DNA of 64,000 nucleotides from Pelodera strongyloides (Eukaryota > Nematoda > Chromadorea > Rhabditida > Rhabditidae): positions 186,001-250,000 of the forward strand of contig JAANDG010000107.1 of the NCBI GenBank assembly GCA_036852015.1, given 5' to 3'. The first letter of the stretch is position 1; each line of letters starts with the position of its first letter. Shown piece by piece: positions 47,494 through 58,300 of this stretch. The position numbers were made by a program, and so were the translations under genes. Below the pieces are notes generated by a model that had not been told where the DNA came from, did no database searches, and saw only the letters and a program-made list of their open reading frames with translations.

Positions 47494-50400
47494 GAGTTAG
47501 GGCAAGCGAGAACTAGAATCCAGAATAATCATAATCGAGTCTCTCCCTTTCCAGGTTCTCTGTACGGCCGCAATGAGGTGGAGGAGAGACACCGGCACCG
47601 TTATGAAGTCAACCCGAAGATTGTGCCAGAGCTGAGCAGAAAGGGATTGATGTTTGTTGGTGGGTTTTAAGTTTAAGTTTATTAGATTGTTTTGGGATTT
47701 TGTGTGGTTCCCGATGCTATTTTTGTCGTTCTGTGTTTGCGTACGGCATTTGCGCCGTTATGTGAGTTTAGTCAATATTTAGACTTTGCATTCGGTAGTG
47801 TAAAATATGTGTCGTATGTGTTCATTCTTAAAATTAAGAATATTATCCCTTTTTACTTTCCACTTTTCCAGGAATGGGTGTTGACGAGCAGTGCACTCGT
47901 GTGTTCACCGAGAAAAAGAGGACCGCCTCTTCTGCGGAACTCATGAAAATGGCCAGCGTTCATGACGAGAAGGAGGTATGAGCTTTATACTCTCGTAGTA
48001 CAATAGGGAGGAATTATGTGTGGTGATTAGAAGTTGAATTGGTATTGTATTGGAACCGCAAATTTGTTTATTCTAATACTTTTACTAATCCGTTTGACAC
48101 ATTATAATAACTCCATCCGCATTCTAAATTTCCTACAAGAGATGTGTGATAGCTGCGTTGTTGTTGTTGTTGCCGGAGGCAGCCAGCGTGGTTGATCATC
48201 CTCGCGAGATGGGCTATAAGAGGCCAGTGATCTCGCGAGTGATCTTCCGAACTGGTGTCCGGAGTAGGTGGGTACTCTGGTCGGTGAGCGCCCACACGCG
48301 CGGACCTCTAGATCCCACACGCGCGCCCGGTTTCGACCGCAGGCAGTGCCTCAGGTGTGCCCGCGGACGAAGGTGTGCGCGCGTGTGGGCGCATACAGTC
48401 CAAATAGCGTAGCAAATACGGTATACCCCATCCTACGGTAACCAATCTAAAGAATAGAATCAACCATAATTGACTAACACATAATTAATTAAATATTTAT
48501 TTTCAAAGCAGCAACAAAAACAATATTAAACATAACTATAAAACTGAACTTAGGGACTTTGTCAAATGTAAACCAAATTGGGCGGAAGAGTAAGAGAAAG
48601 CTTAACGAATTTTAGCTTATTAATTTAACTTGATAGAAAAACAATACAGCGAGAATTTTAAAGTAATGAATAAAAAATAAATGCTCGAACTGAATGCAAC
48701 GTGGGATTGGATAATAAAAGTGCAAAGGGACAGCAACGGAAACAAACAACACTGTTTCAGCTGAAATCTAACTCTAACTAACATGTTTAAATGATACATA
48801 CTCTGGCCTAAAATGCATAGCGATTTAGCGATCGACAACTGAAATGAATTCGAGCAAAATAAGATATGGACCTTCTAGATATAGTGAGTAATCACTTAGG
48901 AATTAAAGTACTAACTAATCCAGAAAAAAACGAGTACAAGACGGGAAAAACTATTCAATGTAGAAGTAAAACAGTATAGAAAATAATGAACGCACGAGTA
49001 ACAATAAAATATACCAAATGTTCCAATCCTACTCGCCAACTCCAACAACGTAATCGAAACAGCATTCAGAACTATAAGATTCCCTGTTTCATTTCTCTGC
49101 AGTTCGCATTTGCAGCCAATCGTGAGTGACGGGAGTAACGAGTAATCTCTAAATTCGCAACTTCAGAAACTTAGCCAAAGTAGTTAGTATAAAAAAAAGT
49201 AGTTCTTTCATGTGATTTTCCATTCCAGCAACTAAATTACGTGACTTTATGACAATGTACTTCGTAACTTCGTACTTGTAAAGCAACTCCCTACTTCCAT
49301 TAATTAATATTAGACTTCAAACTTCAAACTTCAAACGAAGAAGAGTAGATTACCAACCAATAGTATGGGGTTTACATCACCAGCTCGTTGAGACCACAGA
49401 CACTCCTTCAAATAGTTGACGATGAGAAGTGAGAAGAGAAGAATCTAAAAACTTTCAAGCCATAATTATTTATAATACTCAAGACTCAAGACTGCCCGTG
49501 TTCAGAAAGTCAACAGTCAACAAAGTTCCACATAGGCTTTTCACAGTAGTGAACCAGTGAACGTGGACGAGGATCAATATTTCATTCAAAAAACGATAGT
49601 AAGATCACCAACCGTATATTCAGCGGGGCAAAATATTTCCATCAACGAAGATGAATTCAAAATTCGTTCAACTCAGATCTGCTTGTGAGCAAGACTGTCG
49701 ATGCAGAATGGCCGCATCATTATTCTGAAAATATTGTAATTACTAATTACAAAACACAGTTGAGTTATATATAGCATAGCACTATCAACCAAAAGAACTA
49801 GAAAGGATAAAGGATGAAAAAATTATGCTTACGTGGCTTAGCTAACGGCGCCCGGCCATTGGAACCCCATTCAGCAACATATGTTATCCGGTTAAACGTT
49901 AAATGAATAAAAATAAATAAAATTAGCTAACGAGAAATTGTTTCTTGCTCGCGCACCCCACATCAGCACGACATCGGGCATTCTCAATTCCAAACTTCAG
50001 ATCGTTGTTGAGAGAAGCGAAGAAACCCTAAAGCAAATAACTAAACACATCACTAGTACCACTGTCAAACAGTAAGCTACAACAAATACGTGGGAAATGA
50101 AAACATTAAAATAAAGAAACCTCCTGTTTGTATTCCAACTAATGAGGAGCCTTGGCAGTCTCGTAGATCTCCGGTTCATATTTTTCCCTTCCCGTGCAAA
50201 AAAAAGCTACCTGCAAATCCACAATGTAAACATTATTAGCTATCAATGGAATTCACTATTCACATGGATATGGAGAGTGAGAACTGGAATGAAGTTGCAA
50301 GTACCATAACAAAAAAAGAACCTTGAGTATCTTACCTCAAAGCTAGCTTCACAAAATTGTAGACGGAATGTGGAGGAGGCCTCGCATTAGTCGTATTCCT

Positions 50401-52368
50401 AAAAAAAATGATTGAATTCGATTGCGAAAATAGGAGTCAATTTTGTACAAGTAATCGCAATATTCGTACAAATGTCAACAAAACTCCTACCAGACGTATC
50501 CAATGCACAATCCATCGTCCATATTCTCGGTGTCTTGTCACTGAATTCGCGCTAAAAAAAAATTGTGATACGAATGGGTTAGTTAATTAGATGAAATGCC
50601 AAAAGACTTAAGATAACAGATCCACAGAAGAACAAACAGATAGTAAGTCAAGAACATATTTTTTGTTCAAAGGCATAAGTCAAAATAAACATAAAAACAC
50701 TAAACTGACCTGAAAATGCACAGAGGAGACTGGAACTGGAAATACAACAAAGTATTGAGCGAAAACAAACTAAAACAATTGATTGATGCACAACGAAAAC
50801 GGACATGAACGATGTGAGTGAACGATAGCAAACCACTATCGAATAGTAACGCATATAGCACATCGGGATTAATAACTAAAAGCAATAACTTTAATAACTT
50901 TATTAATAAACATCGTCATCGGACGGAATTTCGAAATCGTCCACAAAACCGCCGTTGCTTTGTGAAAAATTCATAGCTGAATTTTTCTGGTTGCGTTGCG
51001 CCAGCCCCCGAACGCGCGACCACATGCCGGCAGTGCCTTTTCGTCCTGAGGCAGTGCGCGCACGCCATTTTTAGACCGAGTGTGGGCGCGCGTGAGGGCG
51101 TTGAAGAACGTAGTAGATGTCCTTTGCAGTCCTTGGACTGTCGTGCTGCACCGCGTGAAGGCGGACATCGTCGTAGCACTGTGATAGCTGCGTAGATGTC
51201 CACATGGGTTCAAACCTTTCGTTGTTTACTATGCATCTGGAACTCGTCGCTTAACGCCCAGGTCCTCTGCGATCAAGGGATAAGCTTTGAACAATGTATT
51301 GAATTACCCTTGAATAAAGGAGCACGCTATTGTCGCACAAAAAAAAAGATTAATTTAGATTGATACATAGCTATCAACACTCGTTTCAGGATCTGATGAA
51401 CAAGATTTCCGACTTGTGCCTGCGCGGAGGCGACGGAATTACGCGTCCGGCCGTTCGAATGGAAATGGTTGAACTTGCAGGTTGGTACAATCAATGCGCC
51501 TTGTTATTTGTACTTGTAGACCACCCGTACTGTTTTGTTTTAAACCACCCGTACTGTTTTTAGACCACCCGTACTGTTTTTAGACCACCCGTACTGTTTT
51601 TAGACCACCCGTTCTGTTTTAGACCACCCTACTGTTTTAGACGACTCGTACTGTTTAGACCACCCGTATTATTTTTAGACCACCCGTACTGTTTTAGACC
51701 ACCCGTACTGTTTTAGACCACCCATACTTCGTCGGTGGCCAGTTCCATCCCGAGTACCTGTCCAATCCTCTGGTGCCTTCACCTCCTTTCCTCGGACTTC
51801 TGCTGGCGGCGAGTGGACAACTTGAGGTATTTTTGAGACTACAAAGTACAAGAGTGTGCTATTACGAGCTACAAACTACGAGTTTATGTTATGGGTGTTA
51901 TCGTAACTCCTGTTTGCAGAGTTTTCTTTTCACCACATCTACGGTGGAAAACGTGAGCGACCGTGTGTGTAGATGAATTAAAATTTAAAATTTATTGGTT
52001 TTTGTCCTGATAACTCTTTGCCGTTATTTGAAGGGTTTTATATAATATACTGATTGTGAGTACTTAGGCTAGCATTGTAGCGGTTAGAATGGGATTTTCC
52101 TCCTACTCATCGCATTTATTTTTGTGCGGCTATTGCTGCGTTTATATAGAAGGCAGACAATGGGGATGGACACATTTTTAGTAAAGTGCTCTAGTCAGAG
52201 CACATCTTTGTTAGATTTTATTGATTTTGTTCATTGAAGCTTGTTAGTAACTGATAATTCTTTCAGAGTTACCTTTCCGGAACAAAAATCCCCACTCCTA
52301 TGATGACTTTGATGGAAGAACCACTGTCGTTGCCAATAGAATTGGCAAAGATTGGAACCACTGCTTAA
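39620..52368 (+). CDS. ctps-1: CTP synthase (UTP:ammonia ligase, glutamine-hydrolysing)
   Basis: Twenty exons give 656 aa with every phase consistent: 39620-39680, 40141-40217, 40488-40554, 41082-41203, 41868-42017, 42145-42222, 42545-42644, 43470-43573, 43916-44001, 44312-44392, 45044-45176, 45553-45641, 45859-45953, 46519-46628, 47017-47122, 47555-47659, 47872-47975, 51390-51480, 51717-51826 and 52267-52368. The synthase half begins [20 protein letters not shown] (P-loop) and contains [20 protein letters not shown] and [11 protein letters not shown]. The glutaminase half has the nucleophile in GVCLGMQCA (Cys417) and the His/Glu pair in QFHPEY (597/599). The enzyme makes CTP from UTP, ATP and glutamine in the cytosol, the last step of de novo pyrimidine nucleotide synthesis. 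Compared with the human enzyme there is an extra segment around [18 protein letters not shown] just before [15 protein letters not shown]. Intron 17 is 3.4 kb. Confidence 0.96.
39953..40123. mobile_element. Near-perfect 171-bp palindrome in CTP synthase intron 1
   Basis: The arms start TTAAAGCGAAATGCCAGCTC and end with the inverse GAGCTGGCATTTCGCTTTAA. They pair over about 80 bp with few mismatches, around a short loop near TCGTCCACGGCAATCG. The terminal AAGCGAAAT is shared with the AAGCGAAATACCGGCC MITEs. It ends 17 bp before the exon 2 splice acceptor. Confidence 0.9.
40729..41062. mobile_element. AAGCGAAATACCGGCC-family MITE, enlarged copy
   Basis: The left part is TTAAACTGGCCGGTTTTTGA; the right end is CAAAAACCGGCCGGTATTTC then GCTTTAA. 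An extra 150 bp in the core (TTTCACCCAAATCTATATAT and a duplicated CCGGAGATGG) makes it longer than other copies. It ends 19 bp before CTP synthase exon 4. Confidence 0.75.
41240..41285 (+). repeat. Partial duplicate of CTP synthase exon 4 end and donor
   Basis: AACATTACCACGGGAAAGAT then GTTCAAATACGTGAGTG repeats the last 30 coding bases and the 5' splice site of exon 4 (41174-41210) with few changes. A second short copy of TTGTTTAAATACGGGAGTG lies between them. It has no 3' splice site of its own. Confidence 0.8.
42895..43172. mobile_element. MITE-like repeat, GGGGTTTCCAAGTAT family
   Basis: The outer ends are AATGGGGTTTCCAAGTAT and ATACTTGGAAACCCCATAAT. The core holds two tandem copies of TGATTCTGTCAATACTACCG / TATTTCTGCACGATACTTGC. 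Matches 26257-26430. Confidence 0.75.
44699..45006. mobile_element. Outer MITE (CCGTATTCTCGCGTCACT ends) interrupted by another
   Basis: The ends are CCGTATTCTCGCGTCACT and AGTGACGCGAGAATACGG, with internal TTGGGAG/CTCCCAATT-type arms. The element is split at CAG (44789-44791) by the AGGCC MITE at 44792-44932. An uninterrupted relative is at 16675-16752, and a right-end fragment lies at 13610-13632. Confidence 0.8.
44792..44932. mobile_element. AGGCC-family MITE nested in another MITE
   Basis: The ends are AGGCCGTATTCACCAACA and TGATGGTGAATACGGCAT. It is flanked by an exact CAG duplication (44789-44791 and 44933-44935). The interior GAGGGCTCCCTGTGTG is shared with 31091-31227. Confidence 0.88.
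46030..46270. repeat. Dispersed repeat in CTP synthase intron 13
   Basis: Shares ATTGACGAACTGGCAGACGA, AACGTATCATAAATCGATAC and CCCGACGAGTTTTATGCCCT with 34335-34600. Confidence 0.55.
46648..46840. mobile_element. AAGCGAAATACCGGCC-family MITE
   Basis: The left end is TTAAAATGAAATACCGCCCG; the right end is AACCGGCCGGTATTTCGCTT. The core TTACTCGAATTTAGCTCGAT is shared with several copies. In CTP synthase intron 14. Confidence 0.8.
47441..47491. repeat. (GT)n microsatellite in CTP synthase intron 15
   Basis: An interrupted GT run, about 25 units in all, 60 bp before the exon 16 splice acceptor. Confidence 0.9.
49923..50027 (-). CDS. Possible minus-strand terminal exon inside CTP synthase intron 17
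   Basis: On the minus strand a TTTGCTTTAG acceptor is followed by 34 codons ([19 protein letters not shown]..., ending KQFLVS) and a stop. A second minus-strand piece at 50337-50398, with a strong GTAAG donor, and a third ending at 50139 look similar, but they do not join to this one in phase. No product is recognised. Confidence 0.2.
   Translation of the reverse strand, partial: GFFASLNNDLKFGIENARCRADVGCASKKQFLVS
50903..50976 (-). CDS. Possible minus-strand acidic terminal exon, CTP synthase intron 17
   Basis: After an AAATTCAG acceptor the frame reads [20 protein letters not shown] and stops four residues later at TAATAAAG, where the stop overlaps a polyadenylation hexamer. An ORF starting [14 protein letters not shown] lies just upstream on the same strand (about 51165-50974), but no clean splice joins the two. 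Confidence 0.25.
51240..51345 (+). mobile_element. SINE body copy in CTP synthase intron 17
   Basis: GGAACTCGTCGCTTAACGCC, GGTCCTCTGCG and CCCTTGAATAAAGGAGCACG follow the SINE body order in plus orientation, ending in an A-rich tail. It lies 45 bp before the exon 18 acceptor. Confidence 0.55.
51513..51716 (+). repeat. Tandem array of splice-acceptor units, CTP synthase intron 18
   Basis: About eleven 17-20 bp units of TTTTTAGACCACCCGTACTG type. The last unit is the real 3' splice site of exon 19, TTTTAG|ACCACCCATACTTC. Each upstream unit therefore carries a TAG acceptor, the first dozen exon-like bases and a following GTTTT. Single-base variants occur (for example CCCGTTCTG, CCCTACTG, GACGACTCG). 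The array takes up nearly all of this short intron. Confidence 0.92.
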
Positions 52369-52855
52369 GAGGCAATTAGGGTTTGGATAATTAGAATAAG
52401 GAGTAATTGTTCATGCTACAAGAGGGTAAGGGATAGCTTTGTTTTGTAATTGGCAACCTTGTCGATACCCACATTTGCTCATAATGCGATTTTAATGGTT
52501 AACTTCCTTTGGTAGCGGTGGTGTCAGTTCTGATGGTTTAGATGAGCGTAACCTTACCTTTAGATTAGATATAGATACACTATAACTTGTTTTGTTATAT
52601 ATGTAAGTGTATCGTACTGTTTATGTCTACAGCAACTAACTTCCTTTTGTGAACCCCCTTCTGCTGGGTCCAGAATTTAGACGTTGTTTTGTTGTTGATT
52701 TTTGTTACTTTACTTTTTAACTTTTAGACCAGTGAGCTTTTCACTCTGATCTGTTCCGGTTTTTTCTATGTAATTTACGCAACGTTAATTTTTCTTCCTT
52801 TTTTTGTTGATGAACGACTTTGTTGTTGTTTATTGTTGGTGGCATTTTCGGCGTT

Positions 52856-53038
52856 TTACAGCGAAATAGCGGCCGGCTTTTGAAACGCTTCTCAAATATC
52901 TGCATTCTTATGCAGTTATGCTAAGAGGGGTCGAATTCGGGTCTAGTTTTTATTCTAATTTTTGCTCATTTGCGTATGCTGCATATGAATGTTGGTGTAC
53001 TCGATGCGTTTCAAAAACCGGCCGGTATTTCGCTTTAA
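52856..53038. mobile_element. AAGCGAAATACCGGCC-family MITE
   Basis: The left end is ACAGCGAAATAGCGGCCGG; the right end is AAACCGGCCGGTATTTCGCT then TTAA. The core has GGGTCGAATTCGGGTCTAG. Confidence 0.8.
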
Positions 53039-53165
53039 ACATATTAGATAAGGTAGACTGAAGGAGGTGGGAAGCATTTTATGTTTTGATCTAATGGATT
53101 TGTGTAAGTGCGAGGACCTATCTGACTTACAATTAGCATATAGTCCCTTTCGTTTTCTTCAGTTC

Positions 53166-53187
53166 AAGCCTAAGCCTAAGCCTAAAC
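53166..53187. repeat. Short interstitial telomere-like tract
   Basis: Three consecutive GCCTAA units and a near-match, i.e. TTAGGC on the other strand, the nematode telomere repeat. Confidence 0.7.
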
Positions 53188-53960
53188 ATAGAATTACTGG
53201 CTTGAGTTTAGAACATTTTCATGTTGCGTTATTTTGTTGTTACCTTATTGGAGTACCGGTTGTTCGAGATAGTTTTGTTAATTTTGTTACTTCTTTATTT
53301 TCTTCTTTTCAACGAAATAAATATGCTTCACTCGATTGGTTTTTGTTGTGCTCGCTTTGAAAAAAAATTTGATGGTTGAAAGTGAAAGTCTCTGGGGGTT
53401 TTGTAAAGGTTTATTAATGTGCGAAGACGGATTCTGTGAAAAATTCTTGATTTTATTGGACATCGTAATGTTTCAAGCTCAATGTAAAGACGGTAACTGT
53501 TGCAGCACAATGTAATGTTGCTGCACAGGAGTATGCACTTAGTATGTTTTCTTGATGAAAAAAGAGTAGGAGATTAACTTCATCCCACAAATCCAGTGAA
53601 CCGTCACGAAATGGTTCTTCCTCTTCCTATACATGAGCAAATCAAGATTATGTTGAATCACACTTTACTCTCTACTGTTACATCTACATACTTTTTACTT
53701 CTCTTCACACTTCTATTTACTCTTTGTTTGTTTTCGGTCAAAGAAAATAATTCGCTTTTTAATATCAGCATGTTGTGGGTTGTGGGTCTTTTTTTGTTTC
53801 AATGCGAAGGGTTAAGCGTTATGTTAAACATGATAACAGGTAAAAAATGGCTGGAGACATGGTAATAATCCTGGCTTAGTGTACGGTAAACATGGCGAGT
53901 AATAGCCGATAGCCGTTTCAGAGGGTTCAAGCAGGAGGTGTTGGAAACAGATAAACTGGG

Positions 53961-53968
53961 TATTTAAG
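53961..53968 (+). promoter_or_regulatory. TATA-like box before the first signal-peptide exon
   Basis: TATTTAAG lies 78 bp upstream of the ATG at 54046. It could be a core promoter for the alternative first exon; there is no other support. Confidence 0.25.
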
Positions 53969-54045
53969 TAAGATAGGCTGGGTTTGGGACTGAGCATCGC
54001 CCTGAGAGTTGCTGCCCTGCCGTTGAAGCTGATTCTGCTGCTCAA

Positions 54046-54108
54046 ATGAAGTACTTGCTACTTGGATTGGTGTTATTTGTGTTTGCGATAGCTGCGCCGC
54101 AGCCTCAG
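54046..54108 (+). CDS. Signal-peptide exon, alternative first exon or separate gene
   Basis: ATG opens MKYLLLGLVLFVFAIAAPQP, a textbook signal peptide, ending CAG|GTAAG in phase 0 after 21 codons. The same phase is used by the signal-peptide exon at 55338 and accepted by the protease exon at 56093. It could be an alternative 5' exon of the protease. I found no other following exon before 55338. Confidence 0.5.
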
Positions 54109-54185
54109 GTAAGAGTGACCCCTAGGATTTTGTCAGTATGATGAGTTGTGAAACGCGGTATCTTAGGATAGGGTTGCTTTTCAAC

Positions 54186-54650
54186 AAATGTTAAAGGAAG
54201 AGGCCCATGAGAATGAAGTTTTCCTCAATTTATTTGTAAAGAACGTCCGGAATTTCAGAAATATTACTGTGAAAACCGCATTGCTTGGAACTCACGGAGT
54301 TATTGCCCTGCAAAGAGTTCGGCCAGGTACCGTAGTCAGAATCAGTTCTCGCGCTTTTAGGGCATTCTTGTATTGGAAACGCCTCTTTATTGTCGTAGGA
54401 ATGATCTTTATTCGTTTGACCATTATTATATAGAGAAAGAATGCAAATGAACGGATATAAACCGTAAAAACAAATTTTGGCGTTGCTGGCTACGGTACCT
54501 AGCCGAACTGTTTGCCGGGGAATAACTATGCGAGTTCTAGGCTTCAAGCAATGCGGTTTTCACAGTAATATTTCTGAAACTCCGGACAGTATGTACAAGT
54601 AAATTGAGGAAGTGTTTTTCCTCATGGGCCTCTCCCTTTCTTTAATTAAG
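54186..54650. repeat. Long imperfect inverted repeat (foldback)
   Basis: The left arm has AGAGGCCCATGAG, CCTCAATTTA, TCCGGAATTTCAGAAATATT and ACTGTGAAAACCGCATTGCT. The right arm has their inverses in reverse order, ending near CTCATGGGCCTCTCC. The arms are about 150-180 bp, with a 110-bp centre. The open frames inside are part of the repeat. Confidence 0.8.
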
Positions 54651-55337
54651 TACCATCAATAAACTGTTATTATTAAAGAGTCAGGCAGGCGCATGCCCAG
54701 CCCACGTATGCAGTTTTCATGAATATTCTTATGAGAAAACTAGAGGATTGCGAACATTTCCGTTGGACTAAGCCTTTATAAAGTTACTTCCTACATCTAG
54801 ATATGCTCTCGATGCGACTGTTACTTTACTACGTGATTTTTTGTAAACGTTATAGCTGGAGAGTGAATTGATCTCCAATAGTCCTCGCCTCATACAATGA
54901 ATCCCATCACAAGTGAGAAAAAACGCGGAACAAGCTCGCTCTATTACGTTTATTATTAAAATATCAGCTGTACTTAGCAGTCTATAAATCAGTCATGTGT
55001 GTTGTGTGACTAAACTAAAAATTAAAAAAAAAACGTGATTATCAATGGGGATCAGGCTAATATAAAGGGCATCAGGCTGTTCATATGGTCGAAAAATACA
55101 ATGACCGAGGTGTGAACCCTTTGTTAAAGTGCGGGCATAGGTGGTTTTTGGATCTGTGTCTGGACTTTGTAATTCTGCTATAGCTATAGCTCTAGTGCAT
55201 CACACATGAGAAACACTTTGTATATAAGGCTGGAATAGCTCATTCAAAGGTACTATTCACGAGCCTGCTGCTTTATAGGCACATATGTATTCTGTAAACT
55301 AGGAAATACTATTAGATATTAATTGTTGAGAATAGAC

Positions 55338-58300
55338 ATGCATTTCTTGGTGCTGTGCTTATTTAGTATAATAATTTACTGTACTGAGGTTGTAGGAAAG
55401 AAGGTGAGCTTATTGCTTATGTATGGGTCGTGTTGTTTTTTAAAGCGACATACCTTCCGGTTTAAACGCATCGTTGACGGCTGAATTCTAACGTATTTAT
55501 GCTAAGTTACTCGAATTCAGCTCGATTGTTTATTCTGATTTAAGTTCATTTGCATAAGCTGCATGAGAATGCTGGTATACTCGATGTTTTTCAAAAACGG
55601 CCGGTATTTCGCTTCGGTGTGCTTGCACTACGGCGTTAGTTTTTTGTGTGTGCGCTAGTACTTTTCAATTAAACCTTATCAATCAGAAAATGGGCAAAGG
55701 CGTATTGTTAGTAATATTAGAACTTTTACATTGCCATATTTGGTAATCCCCTTGTTAGTTTTCTAAAAAATGTATCCCGAAGACGTCGAAGAACCTGTCT
55801 CCTGGAATTCGTCGCCTAATGCTCAGGAATCCCGCGGAACAAGTCATAAGCTTTGTAACCGGTGGTGTATGATAGCCTAAGAACTTTTTTATTTAAAGCG
55901 AAATACCGGACGGTTTTTAACGCATCGTGGACAACTGTAATCTTATGTATTTATGCGAAGTGGGGTCTAATTGGGGTGTATTTTTTTATGCTAAATTACG
56001 CTCATGCTATATTATGTTTAAAAAACAATTATGTTTATTTAGCTTCAATAATTTTTAATATTTGTCTGTTATAAAACGTAACTTAATTTCAGCGTCCCGA
56101 TGAAGTATTCGGTCGAGGCACACGTGTTACAGCTAGTGAAATGGACAGGATAAGGGACGCCTATGAGAAACTATCGAAGAGCGAAGCCGTCAAGCACAAT
56201 ATGCAAGGCACTGGACGGCCGGTAATTAGCAGATAATTAGCATATAAACAAAGCGAAGGTGTGCCGGTCTGATAAGATTCGGCTCTCTCGCGTTTCATGT
56301 ATGAAGCAACCAGAATAAATTCCAGAAAGTAGAAGTATTATATATGGACAGTATGGGCATATACTCAGAATCCAGAGCAAAGGACACTGTGTTAACAAGC
56401 ACTGAATTGTACTCTATTTTTTAATCTAATGATATTCATTTGCATATGATGATGCATGGGAACGCAGTTCAAAATTTGTTTCAAAAAGCAGCTGTTATAC
56501 CGCTTTAACACTTCAGAAGTTTGTCTCGAACCGTGCACCCGTCAAAGGAAAGCCGAATCCCAACGCCACACTGGAGGAACTGAATGAGAAAGCGCTTCCG
56601 TACCTGTTTCAGGTGTGTTTATTGTTGTGGTTGGTCCGAACCTTATAGAGGTGACCAAGTCTAAGTCTAATCCTAAGCCTAAGCCTAAGCCTAAGCCCAA
56701 GCCTAAGCCTAAGCCTAAGCCTAAGTCACAACTTAGTTTTCTTGAGCTCGGCCGCATGCTTCCACTTTACGTCTGATAAAACTAGCCATTCTAATTATCG
56801 AAACCGCGTGTTGCCTATATAGCCATGCGTATATACTGTAGCTTTACGAGTTATGTTACGCTGACAGGTGGCATAGAGTGTAACTCTGTAACTTACACAG
56901 AGAATAGTGATCTCCTACCACCAAGCGATTTGCACGGCGTGCAACTTGACAATAAGTCATTATCATGGTCCTGAGTATCGAGGGAATCATGGGCGATGCC
57001 TCCTGGCCCTAGCCCAAAGACGTCGAGCAATTTGTCATCTGGAACTCGTCGCCTACTGCTCAGGACCTCTGCAGAACATATCATAATTGAATAAAGGTGC
57101 ACGCTCTTGAAGCGTTAAAGATTTATTTATTTATTACTCAGACTGACATTCTGCTTACCGCCGAGCAAGCCGAAAGTCTCCTTGAAGATGGTCATCCGAG
57201 AATGAAACGAGGAACACAGACCAATCCAAATGGATTCTGGACTCCGGGCACACCAATCCCCTACTATTTTGACTCGTCGATCAGTGAGTGAATGTTTTAT
57301 TAACAGTCCTCAGAGCGTAACGCACAAACAGACAAACAGACAAACTTACAAACTTTCAGACATAACGAACTTATCAGAATGTTCTTTTGAGGCTCAGTGT
57401 TTATTTAGTTTAATTCCTTTTTTTGAAAGAACATGGTGGTAAAAAAAATCACAATAAACATGCATAACAAAGCACAACAATACACTTTGTAGGAAATAAT
57501 TAATAAAAAAATCCATGGGGTCAAAGTAACGCACCGGAGATCTCCGATCATTTTCGGGTCACTAGGCACCAGTGAGTGATTTATATCTATATCTTGCAGC
57601 ATCTACCGTACAAGCCTCAATCATACAAGGAATTCAGTTCTGGCAGAACAATACTTGTCTTTCATTCACGCAGAGCTCAACGGCAAACAATCGACTACGG
57701 TAAGTTTTGCGCACGACACGAATGAATCTTCCTATTATAATAATCTTTATTGGTTCAATGCGGACAGTATGACGTATGACCCGATTTGAATTAGCACTAA
57801 ACTAAAAGGGTTGAAAATGGACCGAAAGATTTCAACAAGTATATACATTGTTATATCAATTGCCCGCAATTGACACGGCAGTTTTTCAGATGTTTTGACC
57901 CCAATCCCAAAGTAGTAATTTTATCTTGTCGGCCTAGTCACCAATTAAAATAATTTGACGTGATTTTTCACATTCTTGTGTATCCAAAATATGGTAATTG
58001 ATTTAGCTTCTTCGCCGGCTCTGGCTGCTACTCCAGCATAGGAAAACAGTGGACACAAAGCTCGCAGGATGTCAGTATCGGAAACGGATGCAACGGGGTT
58101 AGTGCGGAAAGTTCTTGGCTTGGTTTTTGACCACCGGTTTGAATCCGTCAAGGACCTTTGTATGTATATGCAAATGAGGCTTGTTCCTAGTCTAGACGAT
58201 TAACTGAATGGGCGACAACTGATGGTGAAGTTGCTACTAGAGTGCTCTTAGTAAGAAGACCTGATCTTTTCGGTCGAACCGACCAGCCTTAGTGTCAACG

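Larger units (their letters stand above)
52369..54045. other. Intergenic stretch between CTP synthase and the protease gene
   Basis: It holds one AAGCGAAATACCGGCC MITE, a short telomere-like tract at 53166 and unlinked hydrophobic frames near 53600-53860. I see no gene I can support. Confidence 0.5.

Noticed and set aside
48146..48412. 88-codon plus-strand frame in CTP synthase intron 17
   Set aside because: GC-rich, Arg-rich composition with no family features, and no fit to the CTP synthase frame.
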